Shown piece by piece: positions 10,185-20,989 of a DNA stretch of 64,000 bases (the first letter of the stretch is position 1; each line of letters begins with the position of its first letter). Origin of the DNA: Epiperipatus broadwayi (Eukaryota; Onychophora; Udeonychophora; Euonychophora; Peripatidae); NCBI GenBank assembly GCA_028023455.1, contig JAQFVV010006199.1, forward strand, positions 4,476,972 to 4,540,971, written 5' to 3'. The notes beneath the pieces were generated by a model. That model was not told where the DNA came from. It was given only the letters and a program-made list of their open reading frames with translations, and did no database searches. The position numbers and the translations under genes were made by a program.

Positions 10185-11225
10185 TTACATATATAACTAT
10201 TGAGAATGTATGTTTTATTTGACATTAATTAATTAATATTGAATTTTTTTTTAGTCAAAATATAATGAAAGTCGAATTCCCAATAAATATATTAAAGTTG
10301 TTACTTGATGTAACCAAGTAACTGTTTATTTATAACATTTATAATGTTAGAGTTATGCTTAAGGGATGAAAGATAATCCTTTATATTTAAATTGTATGAA
10401 TTTATTTGAAGTTATTGTTTTATCTAGCCTGTTGAAAGAAGAATATTTGACATTTATAATTTTAGTGAGCTTTCTGTAAATCTCTGTGGAAAGATGTGCA
10501 ATACTCTACTCAGAAATAAATTTAAGTTTTATATATATAAATTGAACATGGTATTTCTTATGTTCTAATACTTTTCAAATTAAGTTATCTCAAAGACTAT
10601 AGGCGTGTCATATGGAATTGCTATATAAACTAATGTTACTTATTATTGTGCGCCATGAAGTAAAGGATTTCCCATACTTAATGCGGTCAATAAAGGACTT
10701 TATTATTTGCTTTGATATAAAGTTTACGTATGTAATACTTATTCAATGAATATTCTAATTGATACACCCATGTTCAATGTAAATTATTTAACACAAATTA
10801 AGGGATGAATATTGTTAAATATGTATCTATAAAACTGTGTTTTATTTTGTTGTTATTTTGCATATATATGAGAATAAATTTGAATTGTCTGAATAGTATA
10901 TAATAGGCAACATCTAATTATAAAGTATTAATTTTATTTCTTTTTCCAGATTAAAAAAAAAATGCAACCAGTTTCACTTTAAAGTAAAAATATATTTTTA
11001 GAAGATTACTATGACAAGCAATATAAATATGTTGTCTTGGCAAAATAAAAATATTTTTTATATATTGCTATTACTGATATTATTATAAAATTGATTTTTA
11101 TTTTTCAAATTTGTCTCTAAATAATTTTTTGTTTTAAAACTTGCTCTAATGCATCATTGAATTAATTTAATGAGATATACATTGGCAGAATATATATATA
11201 TTTAATTCTAATGTTTTCACGGATA
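10185..11225. other. AT-rich sequence without recognised features
   Basis: No gene or nameable repeat. The next feature starts at the PLE-1 outer border. Confidence 0.6.
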
Positions 11226-11284
11226 AAAGATGTCATATTATTATTACTATTTGCGGGATATTCCGTGTAGTGAAAAAGCTAAAT

Positions 11285-11324
11285 GCTGACGTTTCAGTAC
11301 AATATCAAGTACCTTCCTCAGAGC
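11285..11324 (-). ncRNA. Hammerhead-like core at PLE-1 3' end, left arm
   Basis: This is the mirror of 14562-14601 and identical in the core: a GCT/AGC helix, CTGAGGA, a short stem-loop, GAAA and CGTC. The description of the right-arm copy applies. Confidence 0.5.
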
Positions 11325-11980
11325 GTCCTCTTTCTCAAATCATAAGAATGCATGTGAGATTTAAAATCGTTTTTATCGTTTTCTTTCTTCTCATATTTAA
11401 ATTCTATTGGTTGAGAAGTTTTAAAATTTATTTTCTCTTCCAATAGTTTCTTCCAAATGTTGTTAATCTTCTTTAACTCACACCTTTCATTTATGCTCTT
11501 GGGCCTTTTAAAAATCTCTATAGCTTCTCTTAGCAATCTCTGGTCATATTGTTCAATTTTTGCTAAAATATTTGTTTTTTCAAAATTGATATCATGATTT
11601 GTTAATTTAATATGAGAATAAATAGCTGATGAATTGGATTTTTCTCTCACTGCCAGAATGTGTTCTTCCTTTCTAATATTTATTCTACGATTAGTCTGTC
11701 CTATATATGTATGTGGACAGACCCTACATGGAATTTCATACACACCATGACACTCCAAAGCAATTTTATCTTTAGGAAGAGGAAATATTTCACTAATTTT
11801 TTTATAAGTAGTGTAAATTGTGTGAATATTATTATTCTTTAAAATGTTACCAATTCTATCAGTTACTCCTTTAATATATGGCAAAATTGTCTTAATTTTT
11901 GATGTATCAAAATCTTTTTTCTTTTGATATGTATAAGCCCTATTAATAATTTTGTAATTAAAACCATTATGAAGAAGCAT
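11318..11980 (-). CDS. PLE-1 left arm GIY-YIG endonuclease part
   Basis: The 220-residue frame continues the same polyprotein after the frameshift. It starts with the RT tail (MLLHNGFNYKIINRAYTY), runs through a linker, and reaches GVYEIPC, CPHTYIGQT and RRINIRKEEH, which give the GIY and YIG strands, a Cys pair and the basic helix. A LREAIEIF segment probably carries the catalytic Glu. The C-terminus is Lys/Glu-rich. It overlaps the RT frame by 118 bases because of the frameshift. The stop codon is the TGA inside a CTGAGGA hammerhead-like box. Confidence 0.9.
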   Translation of the reverse strand: MLLHNGFNYKIINRAYTYQKKKDFDTSKIKTILPYIKGVTDRIGNILKNNNIHTIYTTYKKISEIFPLPKDKIALECHGVYEIPCRVCPHTYIGQTNRRINIRKEEHILAVREKSNSSAIYSHIKLTNHDINFEKTNILAKIEQYDQRLLREAIEIFKRPKSINERCELKKINNIWKKLLEEKINFKTSQPIEFKYEKKENDKNDFKSHMHSYDLRKRTL

Positions 11981-12942
11981 TTTATTAGTAGCAAAAAGTG
12001 AAAATGGCTATCATCAGAAAGTCTCTTTGTTCTATCCAATAATGTCTTTGCCACTGAAAATAGTTGTGCAGGATGGTGATGAGAGGAAAAATGCAGATAT
12101 CTCCCAGTGTGTGTTGGTTTTTTATATATACCATGGGATAAAGAACCATCTTCCCTTCTTTCAATCAAAACATCTAAAAAAGGTAATTGATTATTATTTT
12201 CTATTTCCATGGTAAATTTAATATTGTTGTGAAGAGAGTTTAAAAAATTAAAAAAGTCATCAAGAGAATGCTTACCATGAGGCCAAATAACAAAGGTATC
12301 ATCAACATACCTCAGCCATATAGATGGTTTTTTAACTGCTAAAGTCAAAATTTTATTTTCCAAATCCTCCATAAAAATAGAAGCTAATGCTGGAGAAATT
12401 GGTGAACCCATAGCTAGACCTGATGTTTGTTTATACATCTGCCCATCAAAAACAAAAAATGTATTCGATAAGCAGTGTTCAATCAAAACCACAGCAAAAT
12501 TAGGCAACTGAATATTTTTTAAAACTTGAATCGCTTCATTTACAGGTACACTAGTAAAAAGTGAAACAATGTCAAAACTTACCAAAATATCATTCTTAGT
12601 CAATTTAATATCCCGATTAAGCTCAAGAAAATGATTAGCATCTTTAACATATGCTGACATCGTTGTTAAATGCGGCTGTAAAAAAGAAGTCAAAAAACGA
12701 GCTAGTGTCTGTGTAGGTGAACCAACTGCACTTACAATCGGTCTCAATGGAATATCTGGCTTGTGAACTTTTGGTAAACCATATAATTTTGGATAAAAAG
12801 AAGATTTTTCCCTCAGAGTAAGCTGTATCTTTGTTTCTAAATCTAGATCAGTAGAATAAATTAATGCTTTCGTTTTCTTTTCAAGATAAGTCATAGGATC
12901 TCTATAAATTTTTTTATAAATATTATCATTTAATAAATACAT
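11863..12942 (-). CDS. PLE-1 left arm reverse transcriptase, 5'-truncated
   Basis: The 359-residue open frame is the RT domain of a Penelope-like element, copying element RNA at a nicked target. Visible motifs are KLYGLPKVHK (about 51-60), PLRPIVSAVGSPTQTLARFL (64-83), SFDIVSLFTSVP with the first catalytic Asp (about 121-132), GLAMGSPISP (174-183), RYVDD with the catalytic Asp pair (about 210-214) and QLPFLDVLI (251-259). The ATG lies in the palindrome loop and is not the natural start, since upstream coding is lost. A 7-base deletion near 11998 shifts the frame, so the last 50 or so residues are out of frame. RT is thereby separated from GIY-YIG, and the copy is probably dead. Confidence 0.92.
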   Translation of the reverse strand: MYLLNDNIYKKIYRDPMTYLEKKTKALIYSTDLDLETKIQLTLREKSSFYPKLYGLPKVHKPDIPLRPIVSAVGSPTQTLARFLTSFLQPHLTTMSAYVKDANHFLELNRDIKLTKNDILVSFDIVSLFTSVPVNEAIQVLKNIQLPNFAVVLIEHCLSNTFFVFDGQMYKQTSGLAMGSPISPALASIFMEDLENKILTLAVKKPSIWLRYVDDTFVIWPHGKHSLDDFFNFLNSLHNNIKFTMEIENNNQLPFLDVLIERREDGSLSHGIYKKPTHTGRYLHFSSHHHPAQLFSVAKTLLDRTKRLSDDSHFHFLLLIKCFFIMVLITKLLIGLIHIKRKKILIHQKLRQFCHILKE

Positions 12943-14023
12943 GATTTTAAATGATAATATTTATAAAAAAATTTATAGAGATCCTATGACTTATCTTGAA
13001 AAGAAAACGAAAGCATTAATTTATTCTACTGATCTAGATTTAGAAACAAAGATACAGCTTACTCCGAGGGAAAAATCTTTTTTTTATCCAAAATTATATG
13101 GTTTACCAAAAGTTCACAAGCCAGATATTCCATTGAGACCGATTGTAAGTGCAGTTGGTTCACCTACACAGACACTAGCTCGTTTTTTGACTTTTTTTTT
13201 ACAGCCGCATTTAACAACGATGTCAGCATATGTTAAAGATGCTAATCATTTTCTTGAGCTTAATCGGGATATTAAATTGACTAAGAATGATATTTTGGTA
13301 AGTTTTGACATTGTTTCACTTTTTACTAGTGTACCTGTAAATGAAGCGATTCAAGTTTTAAAAAATATTCAGTTGCCTAATTTTGCTGTGGTTTTGATTG
13401 AACACTGCTTATCAATTACATTTTTTGTTTTTGATGGGCAGATGTATAAACAAACATCAGGTCTAGCTATGGGTTCACCAATTTCTCCAGCATTAGCTTC
13501 TATTTTTATGGAGGATTTGGAAAATAAAATTTTGACTTTAGCAGTTAAAAAACCATCTATATGGCTGAGGTATGTTGATGATACCTTTGTTATTTGGCCT
13601 CATGGTAAGCATGCTCTTGATGACTTTTTTAATTTTTTAAACTCTCTTCACAACAATATTAAATTTACCATGGAAATAGAAAATAATAATCAATTACCTT
13701 TTTTAGATGTTTTGATTGAAAGAAGGGAAGATGGTTCTTTATCCCATGGTATATATAAAAAACCAACACACACTGGGAGATATCTGCATTTTTCCTCTCA
13801 TCACCATCCTGCACAACTATTTTCAGTGGCAAAGACATTATTGGATAGAACAAAGAGACTTTCTGATGATAGCCATTTTCACCGGGACCTTTTTGCTACT
13901 AATAAAATGCTTCTTCATAATGGTTTTAATTACAAAATTATTAATAGGGCTTATACATATCAAAAAAAAAAGATTTTGATACATCAAAAATTAAGACAAT
14001 TTTGCCATATATTAAAGGAGTAA
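12941..14023 (+). CDS. PLE-1 right arm reverse transcriptase, 5'-truncated
   Basis: The 360-residue frame mirrors the left-arm RT with a few substitutions (for example LTLREKS to LTPREKS and KHSLDD to KHALDD). It keeps all RT motifs: LYGLPKVHK, SFDIVSLFTSVP, GLAMGSPISP, YVDD at 211-214 and LPFLDVLI. It also keeps the IYKKPTHTGRYLHFSSHHH block typical of PLEs. The frame is correct through AYTYQKKK, then one base lost from an A run (13962-13971) shifts it, so the last dozen residues are spurious. The first ATG overlaps the mirror ATG of the left arm and comes from the loop, not from the parent element. Confidence 0.92.
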   Translation: MILNDNIYKKIYRDPMTYLEKKTKALIYSTDLDLETKIQLTPREKSFFYPKLYGLPKVHKPDIPLRPIVSAVGSPTQTLARFLTFFLQPHLTTMSAYVKDANHFLELNRDIKLTKNDILVSFDIVSLFTSVPVNEAIQVLKNIQLPNFAVVLIEHCLSITFFVFDGQMYKQTSGLAMGSPISPALASIFMEDLENKILTLAVKKPSIWLRYVDDTFVIWPHGKHALDDFFNFLNSLHNNIKFTMEIENNNQLPFLDVLIERREDGSLSHGIYKKPTHTGRYLHFSSHHHPAQLFSVAKTLLDRTKRLSDDSHFHRDLFATNKMLLHNGFNYKIINRAYTYQKKKILIHQKLRQFCHILKE

Positions 14024-14568
14024 CTGATAGAATTGGTAACATTTTAAAGAATAATAATATTCACACAATTTACACTACTTATAAAAAAATTAGTGAAATA
14101 TTTCCTCTTCCTAAAGATAAAATTGCTTTGGAGTGTCATGGTGTGTATGAAATTCCATGTAGGGTCTGTCCACATACATATATAGGACAGACTAATCGTA
14201 GAATAAATATTAGAAAGGAAGAACACATTCTGGCAGTGAGAGAAAAATCCAATTCATCAGCTATTTATTCTCATATTAAATTAACAAATCATGATATCAA
14301 TTTTGAAAAAACAAATATTTTAGCAAAAATTGAACAATATGACCAGAGATTGCTAAGAGAAGCTATAGAGTTTTTTAAAAGGCCCAAGAGCATAAATGAA
14401 AGGTGTGAGTTAAAGAAGATTAACAACATTTGGAAGAAACTATTGGAAGAGAAAATAAATTTTAAAACTTCTCAACCAATAGAATTTAAATATGAGAAGA
14501 AAGAAAACGATAAAAACGATTTTAAATCTCACATGCATTCTTATGATTTGAGAAAGAGGACGCTCTGA
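14002..14568 (+). CDS. PLE-1 right arm GIY-YIG endonuclease part
   Basis: The 188-residue frame holds GVYEIPC (47-53), C53/C56, YIGQT (60-64), RRINIRKEEH (66-75) and LREAIEFF. This is the PLE endonuclease that would nick target DNA to prime reverse transcription. It differs from the left arm at only a few positions (EIFKRPK versus EFFKRPK). The natural protein would be continuous with RT. Here it is split by the A-run frameshift, leaving a chance Met as the first codon of this frame. It ends at TGA 14566-14568 within the 3' structured motif. Confidence 0.9.
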   Translation: MPYIKGVTDRIGNILKNNNIHTIYTTYKKISEIFPLPKDKIALECHGVYEIPCRVCPHTYIGQTNRRINIRKEEHILAVREKSNSSAIYSHIKLTNHDINFEKTNILAKIEQYDQRLLREAIEFFKRPKSINERCELKKINNIWKKLLEEKINFKTSQPIEFKYEKKENDKNDFKSHMHSYDLRKRTL

Positions 14569-14601
14569 GGAAGGTACTTGATATTGTACTGAAACGTCAG
14601 C
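14562..14601 (+). ncRNA. Hammerhead-like core at PLE-1 3' end, right arm
   Basis: In order: GCT (14562-14564, able to pair with AGC at 14599-14601), CTGAGGA (fits CUGANGA), AGGTAC-loop-GTACT (stem II with one bulged G), GAAA (14591-14594), then CGTC. Everything a type I hammerhead needs is present except a stem III loop, because C and G stand next to each other. ACGT is self-complementary, so stem III could form only between two copies. Hammerheads are known in PLE terminal repeats. Activity here is inference. Confidence 0.5.
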
Positions 14602-14659
14602 ATTTAGCTTTTTCACTACACGGAATATCCCGCAAATAGTAATAATAATATGACATATA

Positions 14660-17600
14660 TATATATAAGCTCTTAGTCAATTGTGATTATATATGCCTGA
14701 ATGTAAATAAAGATAAAGATATTTAGGTTATATTTAATTAGATATCTACATAAAATGCCACATACATCATCTTTATTTATTTAATAAATCATATATTTTA
14801 GTATGTCTTTTGGTAAAAATAAGTATTTAAATACAGATTTAATAATTACTACTCTCGTTATATTTAAACATATTTATAAATATTTGAAAATACATGAATC
14901 TAGAAATTGAGATATAGACTGGATTTATTCTATCATAGAATAACTAAGCAGCTGTCTTTTATATTTGTTTATGTAATTATTTATAAGCACATTTGTGTAG
15001 AGCAGTCATTGACTTATATCCATAATCTCTGTTTTATATATTTACATATGTTGGTAGTTTCTCCAGCTAATTATAGCAATCATTCACACATATTTATAGG
15101 AAATAGATAGCTGCACCAATCAAAGTAATCAGCAGTAGACTCATTTCTTTTATTTATATATATATTACAAAATATACATGAACACATCAAAAAAAAATCT
15201 CTATTATAAATCAAGGTTTAATATTACTTTTAAATACTACCTGCATCTATTATTACACTAATCAAAATTTTAAATTGTAGCTTATTAAAGAGTATTATAA
15301 TAAAATAGAAAGTGATGATCTCAAAGAGTGGTTTATAAACCATTTAAAGATAATATTAAACAGCTTAACACATAAATATTCTATATCACATGAAGATTTA
15401 TATAATTTTAAAATGTATTTATTTATGTAGAATATTTTATGGAAGAGACTTACTGTAACTGCAAATGCTTACGATAAAAGAAAAAAAATAAATATTGGGA
15501 TAAAATTAATATAACAAAAGTCACAGAATATAAATAAGAATTATTGCACTATGACAATAAAAATAATGAGTGCTTAGCATCAAAATATCCTAAATAAGTG
15601 CATTAAAATATTCATTTAAAATAATATATTGAAACGGCATATATTGGCACACATCCCGTTCTATCTACTATGTTCCATAGTAGTAATTACTCTAGGTTTA
15701 AACCCCACCAAGTCCATGTATATACACATATGTACATGTATATCTATTTATACTATGTATATCTAAATATATTTTATATGTTAAAGTAAACGCATGTCTG
15801 TGTAAACATCATTATATATGTGTGGACTCAGTTATGTATATGCAAGAGAGCTGTGATGCAAAACTGATTTAATAGCATTACAGCACAATTATAATTATAA
15901 ATCCTTGATTTAATATAGTGTACATGTATAAATTCATTTATTATTTGACTTAAGAATCGCATATATATTCTCAATTCCATGGGTGGCTAACATACATATG
16001 TAACAAAATGTTTATGCAGAATTTACTTGATTTCTAAAAATATTAAATAATTCTTAATAAAAAGATCACACCACCTGTATCTGTATTATATTTTCATGGA
16101 GGTCAAATATAGATCTTAAAATAACAAATTTTAAAGCAAATGCGACCATGCAGTATGGATTTTCTTTTCCCTAGGGAATCACTTTTTCTTTACTAGGATG
16201 AAAATGTTAAATTTAAAACTTAATAAAGAAATGTTAAATTTAAAGATTAAAAATTAAAAGTTGTAAACAAGTTAATGGATTTTATCTGTAAAATCTGGCC
16301 ATAAGCAAATATGACTGGAGGATCAGAAATCTAGTATATAAATCCCCAATTTACAGCACTCAATTATAATGTAAGCAGTTGCTGCCATATGCTATGCACA
16401 TTGAAAATATAACATGAGTGCCAGTTGCCACTACAAATGCTGGATAGCTCAGCCTTCAGTATAAACAATTATAAGTTCATTAATAGTAATAATGATAAAA
16501 TAGAAGATAATACTGGTAATAAAAAATATAGATACATAAAATATAAAACCTTTTTTCAAGGGGATCTAAATGTAGATTAATTAATGTGTCCAAGGAGGTG
16601 ACAAAATTCAAGGCTAATATAATATTCTCCTATTAAAATTTGATTTAAAGAAAAAAAGCATTTCATCAAATTAAAATGTTGAATTCATTATAAGATATAA
16701 TGTAATTTTTTTTTCTTGGATTTCTATATTATCACTGAAAATCTAATGACATTAAAAATCAGTTTTTATAATAGTACTTATATTTATCTTATCAATACTT
16801 ATGCTCTCCAATTAGATTCAGAAACTTGAGAGAATTTTTTTTGTCAATAATGTTAAATAAATATGAATATAAGAAGTTTTGAAGACATCAGCATACACAC
16901 TAGTAAAATCCATAAACAATGTCCCAAAGTGAACTTTAGTGATCTGTTACTACTGAGATTTTGTGAACACATAAATTGACTACTATGAGTACTTTGTTCA
17001 GATACTACAAAAAAATAAAGCATTTATATGCAAAACAATAATATCTTATAGATTATATTTAATAAACAAAATGCAAAAAAAATATTGTTTTACAAGCAAT
17101 TGCAGATGTAGAATGTTGGATAATTCTAAATTAGTAAAGCTAAAGTGATATTGATATTAAAATATAGTTTATGTCCTGAACATGTTGTTAAAAAAATTGA
17201 TATGCAACCTTTAGAAATAATTACTATTAAAATTGAGTGTTTGGATTTTTGAGCTCTTACTGAGACATGGGAGCTTTTTAAAAAAATGTGTTTATATAAA
17301 AAAGGTCTGTCTTGGAATCATTAAAAAATAATTTTGACTGTTTCTCTGACAATGATACTACTGATTTGGTTAAAAGAAAATACATCTGCCTCTGCTTATT
17401 CTTAAAATTAATATGGTACTTTGTAGTAAATCATAAATATGATTGGTAGTTTAAAATTATAAAAGTGATGCTACTTTTATTTGCTGATCATGATAACTTG
17501 TAGACAATTTTCAAGATATTAAAAGTAACATATAGATCTGAACAATGATGTAATTTTAAGTAGATGGCAATCTTTTATATTATAATATTGATATTTTGAA

Positions 17601-17935
17601 GATATAACAGGAATATTTTGATCAATTTTTGAATAATAACACTAAAATTCAAATAACATTTAATAACTCTATTCTAAGACCTCTTTTATGTATGAAGATA
17701 AATATTTAGTTTGTTGAAGTTGAAATAGTTCTTTCTAATTTTACTACTAATAATAGTTGGATAAGTTTTAAAATAAATTATTGTTGTGTTAGTTTTAAAA
17801 CTTTGAAAATTTCTTAAGAACAATGGAATTTATAAAGTTGTACTAGAAAAATTGCAGGAATTTTCATGAAATATCATTTGTTATCTATTATAGAAAAAAT
17901 GCATTTAAATATTTTATTGAACTAATTGCTTTCTG
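14660..17935. other. AT-rich sequence without recognised features
   Basis: No gene seen. A small hairpin (ctactatg-ttc-catagtag) lies at about 15667-15685. The part after about 17200 may hold further decayed LINE sequence, but I could not confirm motifs. Confidence 0.5.
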
Positions 17936-17939
17936 ATAT

Positions 17940-18130
17940 AGATGTGTGACAACAATGGTCTCAGTGTGGTTTTAGGAATTTAAAATGTATTATAGACATT
18001 GCTTTTGCTGTACCAGTGAATATAAAAAAAAGATTTAAAACAAAGATGAGATTTATATATCATATTCATTGATATTGTTGAGGCATTTGATTAAGTTAAT
18101 TGATAAGATTGTGGCAATGTTTGAAAATAA
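17940..18130 (+). pseudogene. LINE (RTE-like) reverse transcriptase fragment
   Basis: Translation gives SQCGFR-NLK, then IDIAFAVPV, then YIIFIDIVEAFD, stop, VN. This matches the non-LTR RT blocks usually written E/SQCGFRKGRGT.DAIFAL and YIAFIDLEKAFDSVNR. Stops and frame changes show it is dead. A matching C-terminal part lies at 21.04-21.85 kb on the same strand, so this may be the front of the same copy, split by about 3 kb. Confidence 0.65.
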
Positions 18131-18134
18131 TTAA

Positions 18135-19550
18135 TTGTTCATTAAAGTTTATTCACATTATTCAGCTTTTAATAATGATATGAGGAAATATTATTACAAA
18201 TGATGGAAAATCTCAGGCATATGAAATAAAGTTAACAGCAAATTTGTATTTGGAAGAATTGCTAGAAATCTTCATAAAACATTCATAAAAATATAAGATT
18301 AATTTGAATATGAGATTTTTAATTTGAATTAATTAAAAACAAAAAACCCAAATATCATCTTGTCTTCTTGATATATTGTCTCCTGACAATTATGGTAAAA
18401 TAGTTAATTATTTTTACTTAAAATAAAACACAATTTATTCAGTAATGAATTGGATTTAGTAATTAATGTTTAATAAGCTCTTTTATACATTTATGATGTA
18501 AGAAAAACTGTGACAACATTGGCTTGGATAATTATCAACTTAAGAATATAGATATCTTTCACAGTGATTCATGTTCTTCAGCCAAATTAGTTGTGTTTAT
18601 GTTATTATTCTTTCAAATTTATAATGTGGAGATTTGAAACATGACTTCTTATAAATGCAACATAAGGCATATAAATTATTTATTTAAAAATAATTCATTA
18701 TATTCTTAAAATATTAGCAAGATTAAAATTAATTCAAATATTCTATACTTTGGTGAATATTATATTATTGAATCTTCATTGAATTACATATGTGGAATCG
18801 TTTAAAAAACTTTTTAAAAATCCATTTCTATGCACTTGAATACTACAGAGGGTATTAATAAACATGTGAGAAATTATGAAACTTAAAATAAAAAATATTT
18901 TACAGTAAACTTGAAGAATGTTTTTACTGAAGATATAGATCTGTTATAGTATTAACCAATTTATCTTATCACTCGCCTTTCTGGGAATAATATGGCAGAA
19001 GGTAGAACATAAAGAATATTCTTTTTTAATATAATTAGTCTTTGTGAAATATAGTATATAAGAGATTTTATATTACTTAATTAAATGTATAATTTTAATC
19101 TCAATCTTTCGTATAAAATGTGAATTTTAAAAAAATACAGGATGAATTCAAATATTACTTTGGTTAGGGATTATTTAACTTACTTGTATAGCCTTTTTAA
19201 AAAAAAAAATGGACGTTTAAATTATTTATTAAACAATCAATTAATAATTTAGATTCCATTGATCATTTGCATTATATTATTAACTGTCTATAAAATAATT
19301 CATTATGGAAAATTATTTTGAAATAGTTAAAAGTTATAGTTTTTTGTTAATTAAAATTTTTATTTATTTATTTTTTTAATAAAAGAAATAAATAAAATAT
19401 TTTCATTTAATATTTAATGTACTTACTTTTATAATAAAGATTTTGTTTTTATAATTAGTTATATTCTTATCAATTTTATCTATATTATTGTTTGGATTTG
19501 TTTTATTTTTCTACTGTTTAAAAATGTATAAACACTATTTATCCTCTAAA
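18135..19550. other. AT-rich sequence, possibly decayed LINE interior
   Basis: It lies between recognisable LINE parts. I could not confirm RT motifs in it, and no gene is seen. Confidence 0.4.
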
Positions 19551-19562
19551 AAAATATTGTAG

Positions 19563-19657
19563 TCAAGCGTTGGTGGTCGAGTGGTCAGCACAGCCGCCTT
19601 ACAGGCAGTTGTCTCGGGTTAGCAGGTTCGATACTATGACACATGAAAAATATATAT
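19563..19657 (+). mobile_element. Short tRNA-derived SINE with 9 bp target duplication
   Basis: The A box TGGTCGAGTGG (19574-19584) and B box GGTTCGATACT (19625-19635) flank an anticodon-like arm with TAC in its loop (gccgccTTACAGGcag), closest to a valine tRNA. It ends in a short A/TA-rich tail after 'ctatgacacatga'. The sequence atattgtag occurs at both borders (19554-19562 and 19658-19666), a good target-site duplication. A second copy with the same 3' end is at about 52.1 kb on the other strand. It is a retroposed SINE, not a working tRNA gene. Confidence 0.8.
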
Positions 19658-19669
19658 ATATTGTAGAAC

Positions 19670-20985
19670 AATGAAAGTTAAATTTTAAAACTGATATGAA
19701 TTTTTCATTTTGATATCTACAAATAAATTTTTGAAGTTAATTTTATTTTTTTTATTGTAAGATAAAGTGACTTTCAATACTAAAATGTCAAACCATGACT
19801 GTTTCGTCCACTGATTTACTTCAATAGCAATTCCATAAATTATAGAACAATATATACAGATTGCATCTCTAGTTCTTTCACTTTCAGTGCTCAAATATTT
19901 TAAGAACTCAAAGTAATAAACCATTCTATTATTTATATTCAATTAAAGCTACTGAGATTTATATATCTTTCATTTTTTTCATCAAAACTGGTCTAAAATT
20001 ACATTCTCTAATAGCAAGCAACTTTTTTTTAGCTGCTCATGATTAATTTTTGCTTAAAAAACATCATGAATAAAATAGTAGAGTGACCAGCTGAAATTAT
20101 GATTTCTGGATTAATTTCCAACCAAGAAAAGCAGGAGAAAAAAACCTTAATTTGTTTTAGTGGATATCTTCAAAGTATAATTTGGTTCTCAGTGTCACAT
20201 ATCTCCAAATCAATTAATTACAAATTCACTTTTTACTATAACACCAATGTACTGCTTAAACGTATTTACTTTGTAAATAAATTTTTTAACAACAGTCTTT
20301 TGCCTTTTTATATAGATATGATACTTCTTTAAATAGTTCTTTATATTTTTTCATGAGAGTTTTCATTTACTGTTAAGAATCTGTTCATTCATCATTTAAC
20401 TCAAGAAAAAGAAGGTAAAGGCTCATTAAATTTATACTCGATTTGACAAGCAAGATGAAAGTAAAAATTTATATCTAAGACAAACTCATAGGTTTTGAAC
20501 AGCAGCTGTTGAAAACTAGAGAGAATTAAAGATTTTTTTTCTTTTATATATGCCAATTTTTAAAAAAATAATTCCTATGTTATTAAAGCTTAGATTTTAG
20601 TGAGCTATTCAATTTTTTTTTTTTTTTTTTGACAGTGGTGTTTCCTTTATTATTTAATTAAAGCATTTGTAAACAAGATATAATAATAATTTTTTGTGTG
20701 TGAATTACTTTTTAATACTTTATCTAAATAAAATAATATATGTGTATATATATATATGTTAAAAGTTTAAGTGCAAAAAACTAATTGGTTATCATATTTA
20801 AATGAAATAATCATCATAACTAATGCTTAAATAAACCAATAAAATATCAACAATCTGTTGTCAAGACAATAATCAAATAATAAATGGAATTATTTTTTAT
20901 ATTCAAGTGCTATCTAGAAATTTTATTGATTTATTTTAGTACTGGATGCGATAATGTGATTTACAGTTGCCAAAAGATATGATCA
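19670..20985. other. AT-rich sequence without recognised genes
   Basis: Short open frames here (19685-19942 minus, 20099-20332 plus) have no motif I recognise and a composition like the rest of the flank. A 20-base T run occurs at about 20612. Confidence 0.5.
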
Positions 20986-20989
20986 AATC

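Larger units (their letters stand above)
11230..14656. mobile_element. PLE-1: 3.4 kb head-to-head Penelope-like palindrome
   Basis: Two Penelope-like copies share a centre at about 12940 with a 13-base loop. Left arm 11230-12933 is on the minus strand and right arm 12947-14656 on the plus strand. Mirror positions sum to 25880 near the centre and 25886 at the outer ends. The 6 bp change is explained by two indels: 7 bases missing in the left arm near 11998 and one A missing in the right arm's A run at 13962-13971. Only scattered substitutions are otherwise seen. Each arm encodes RT then GIY-YIG and ends in the same 3' tail with a hammerhead-like core. Both start at the same truncated 5' point, lacking the PLE N-terminal region. 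Confidence 0.93.

Noticed and set aside
12027-12215. Frames antisense to PLE-1 (also 13665-13853, 11660-11842, 14044-14226)
   Set aside because: They are shadows of the RT and GIY-YIG frames, present in both arms only because the arms are mirror images.
19574-19645. A functional valine tRNA gene
   Set aside because: The acceptor stem does not pair, the B box deviates, and target duplications plus a related copy at 52.1 kb mark it as a SINE.
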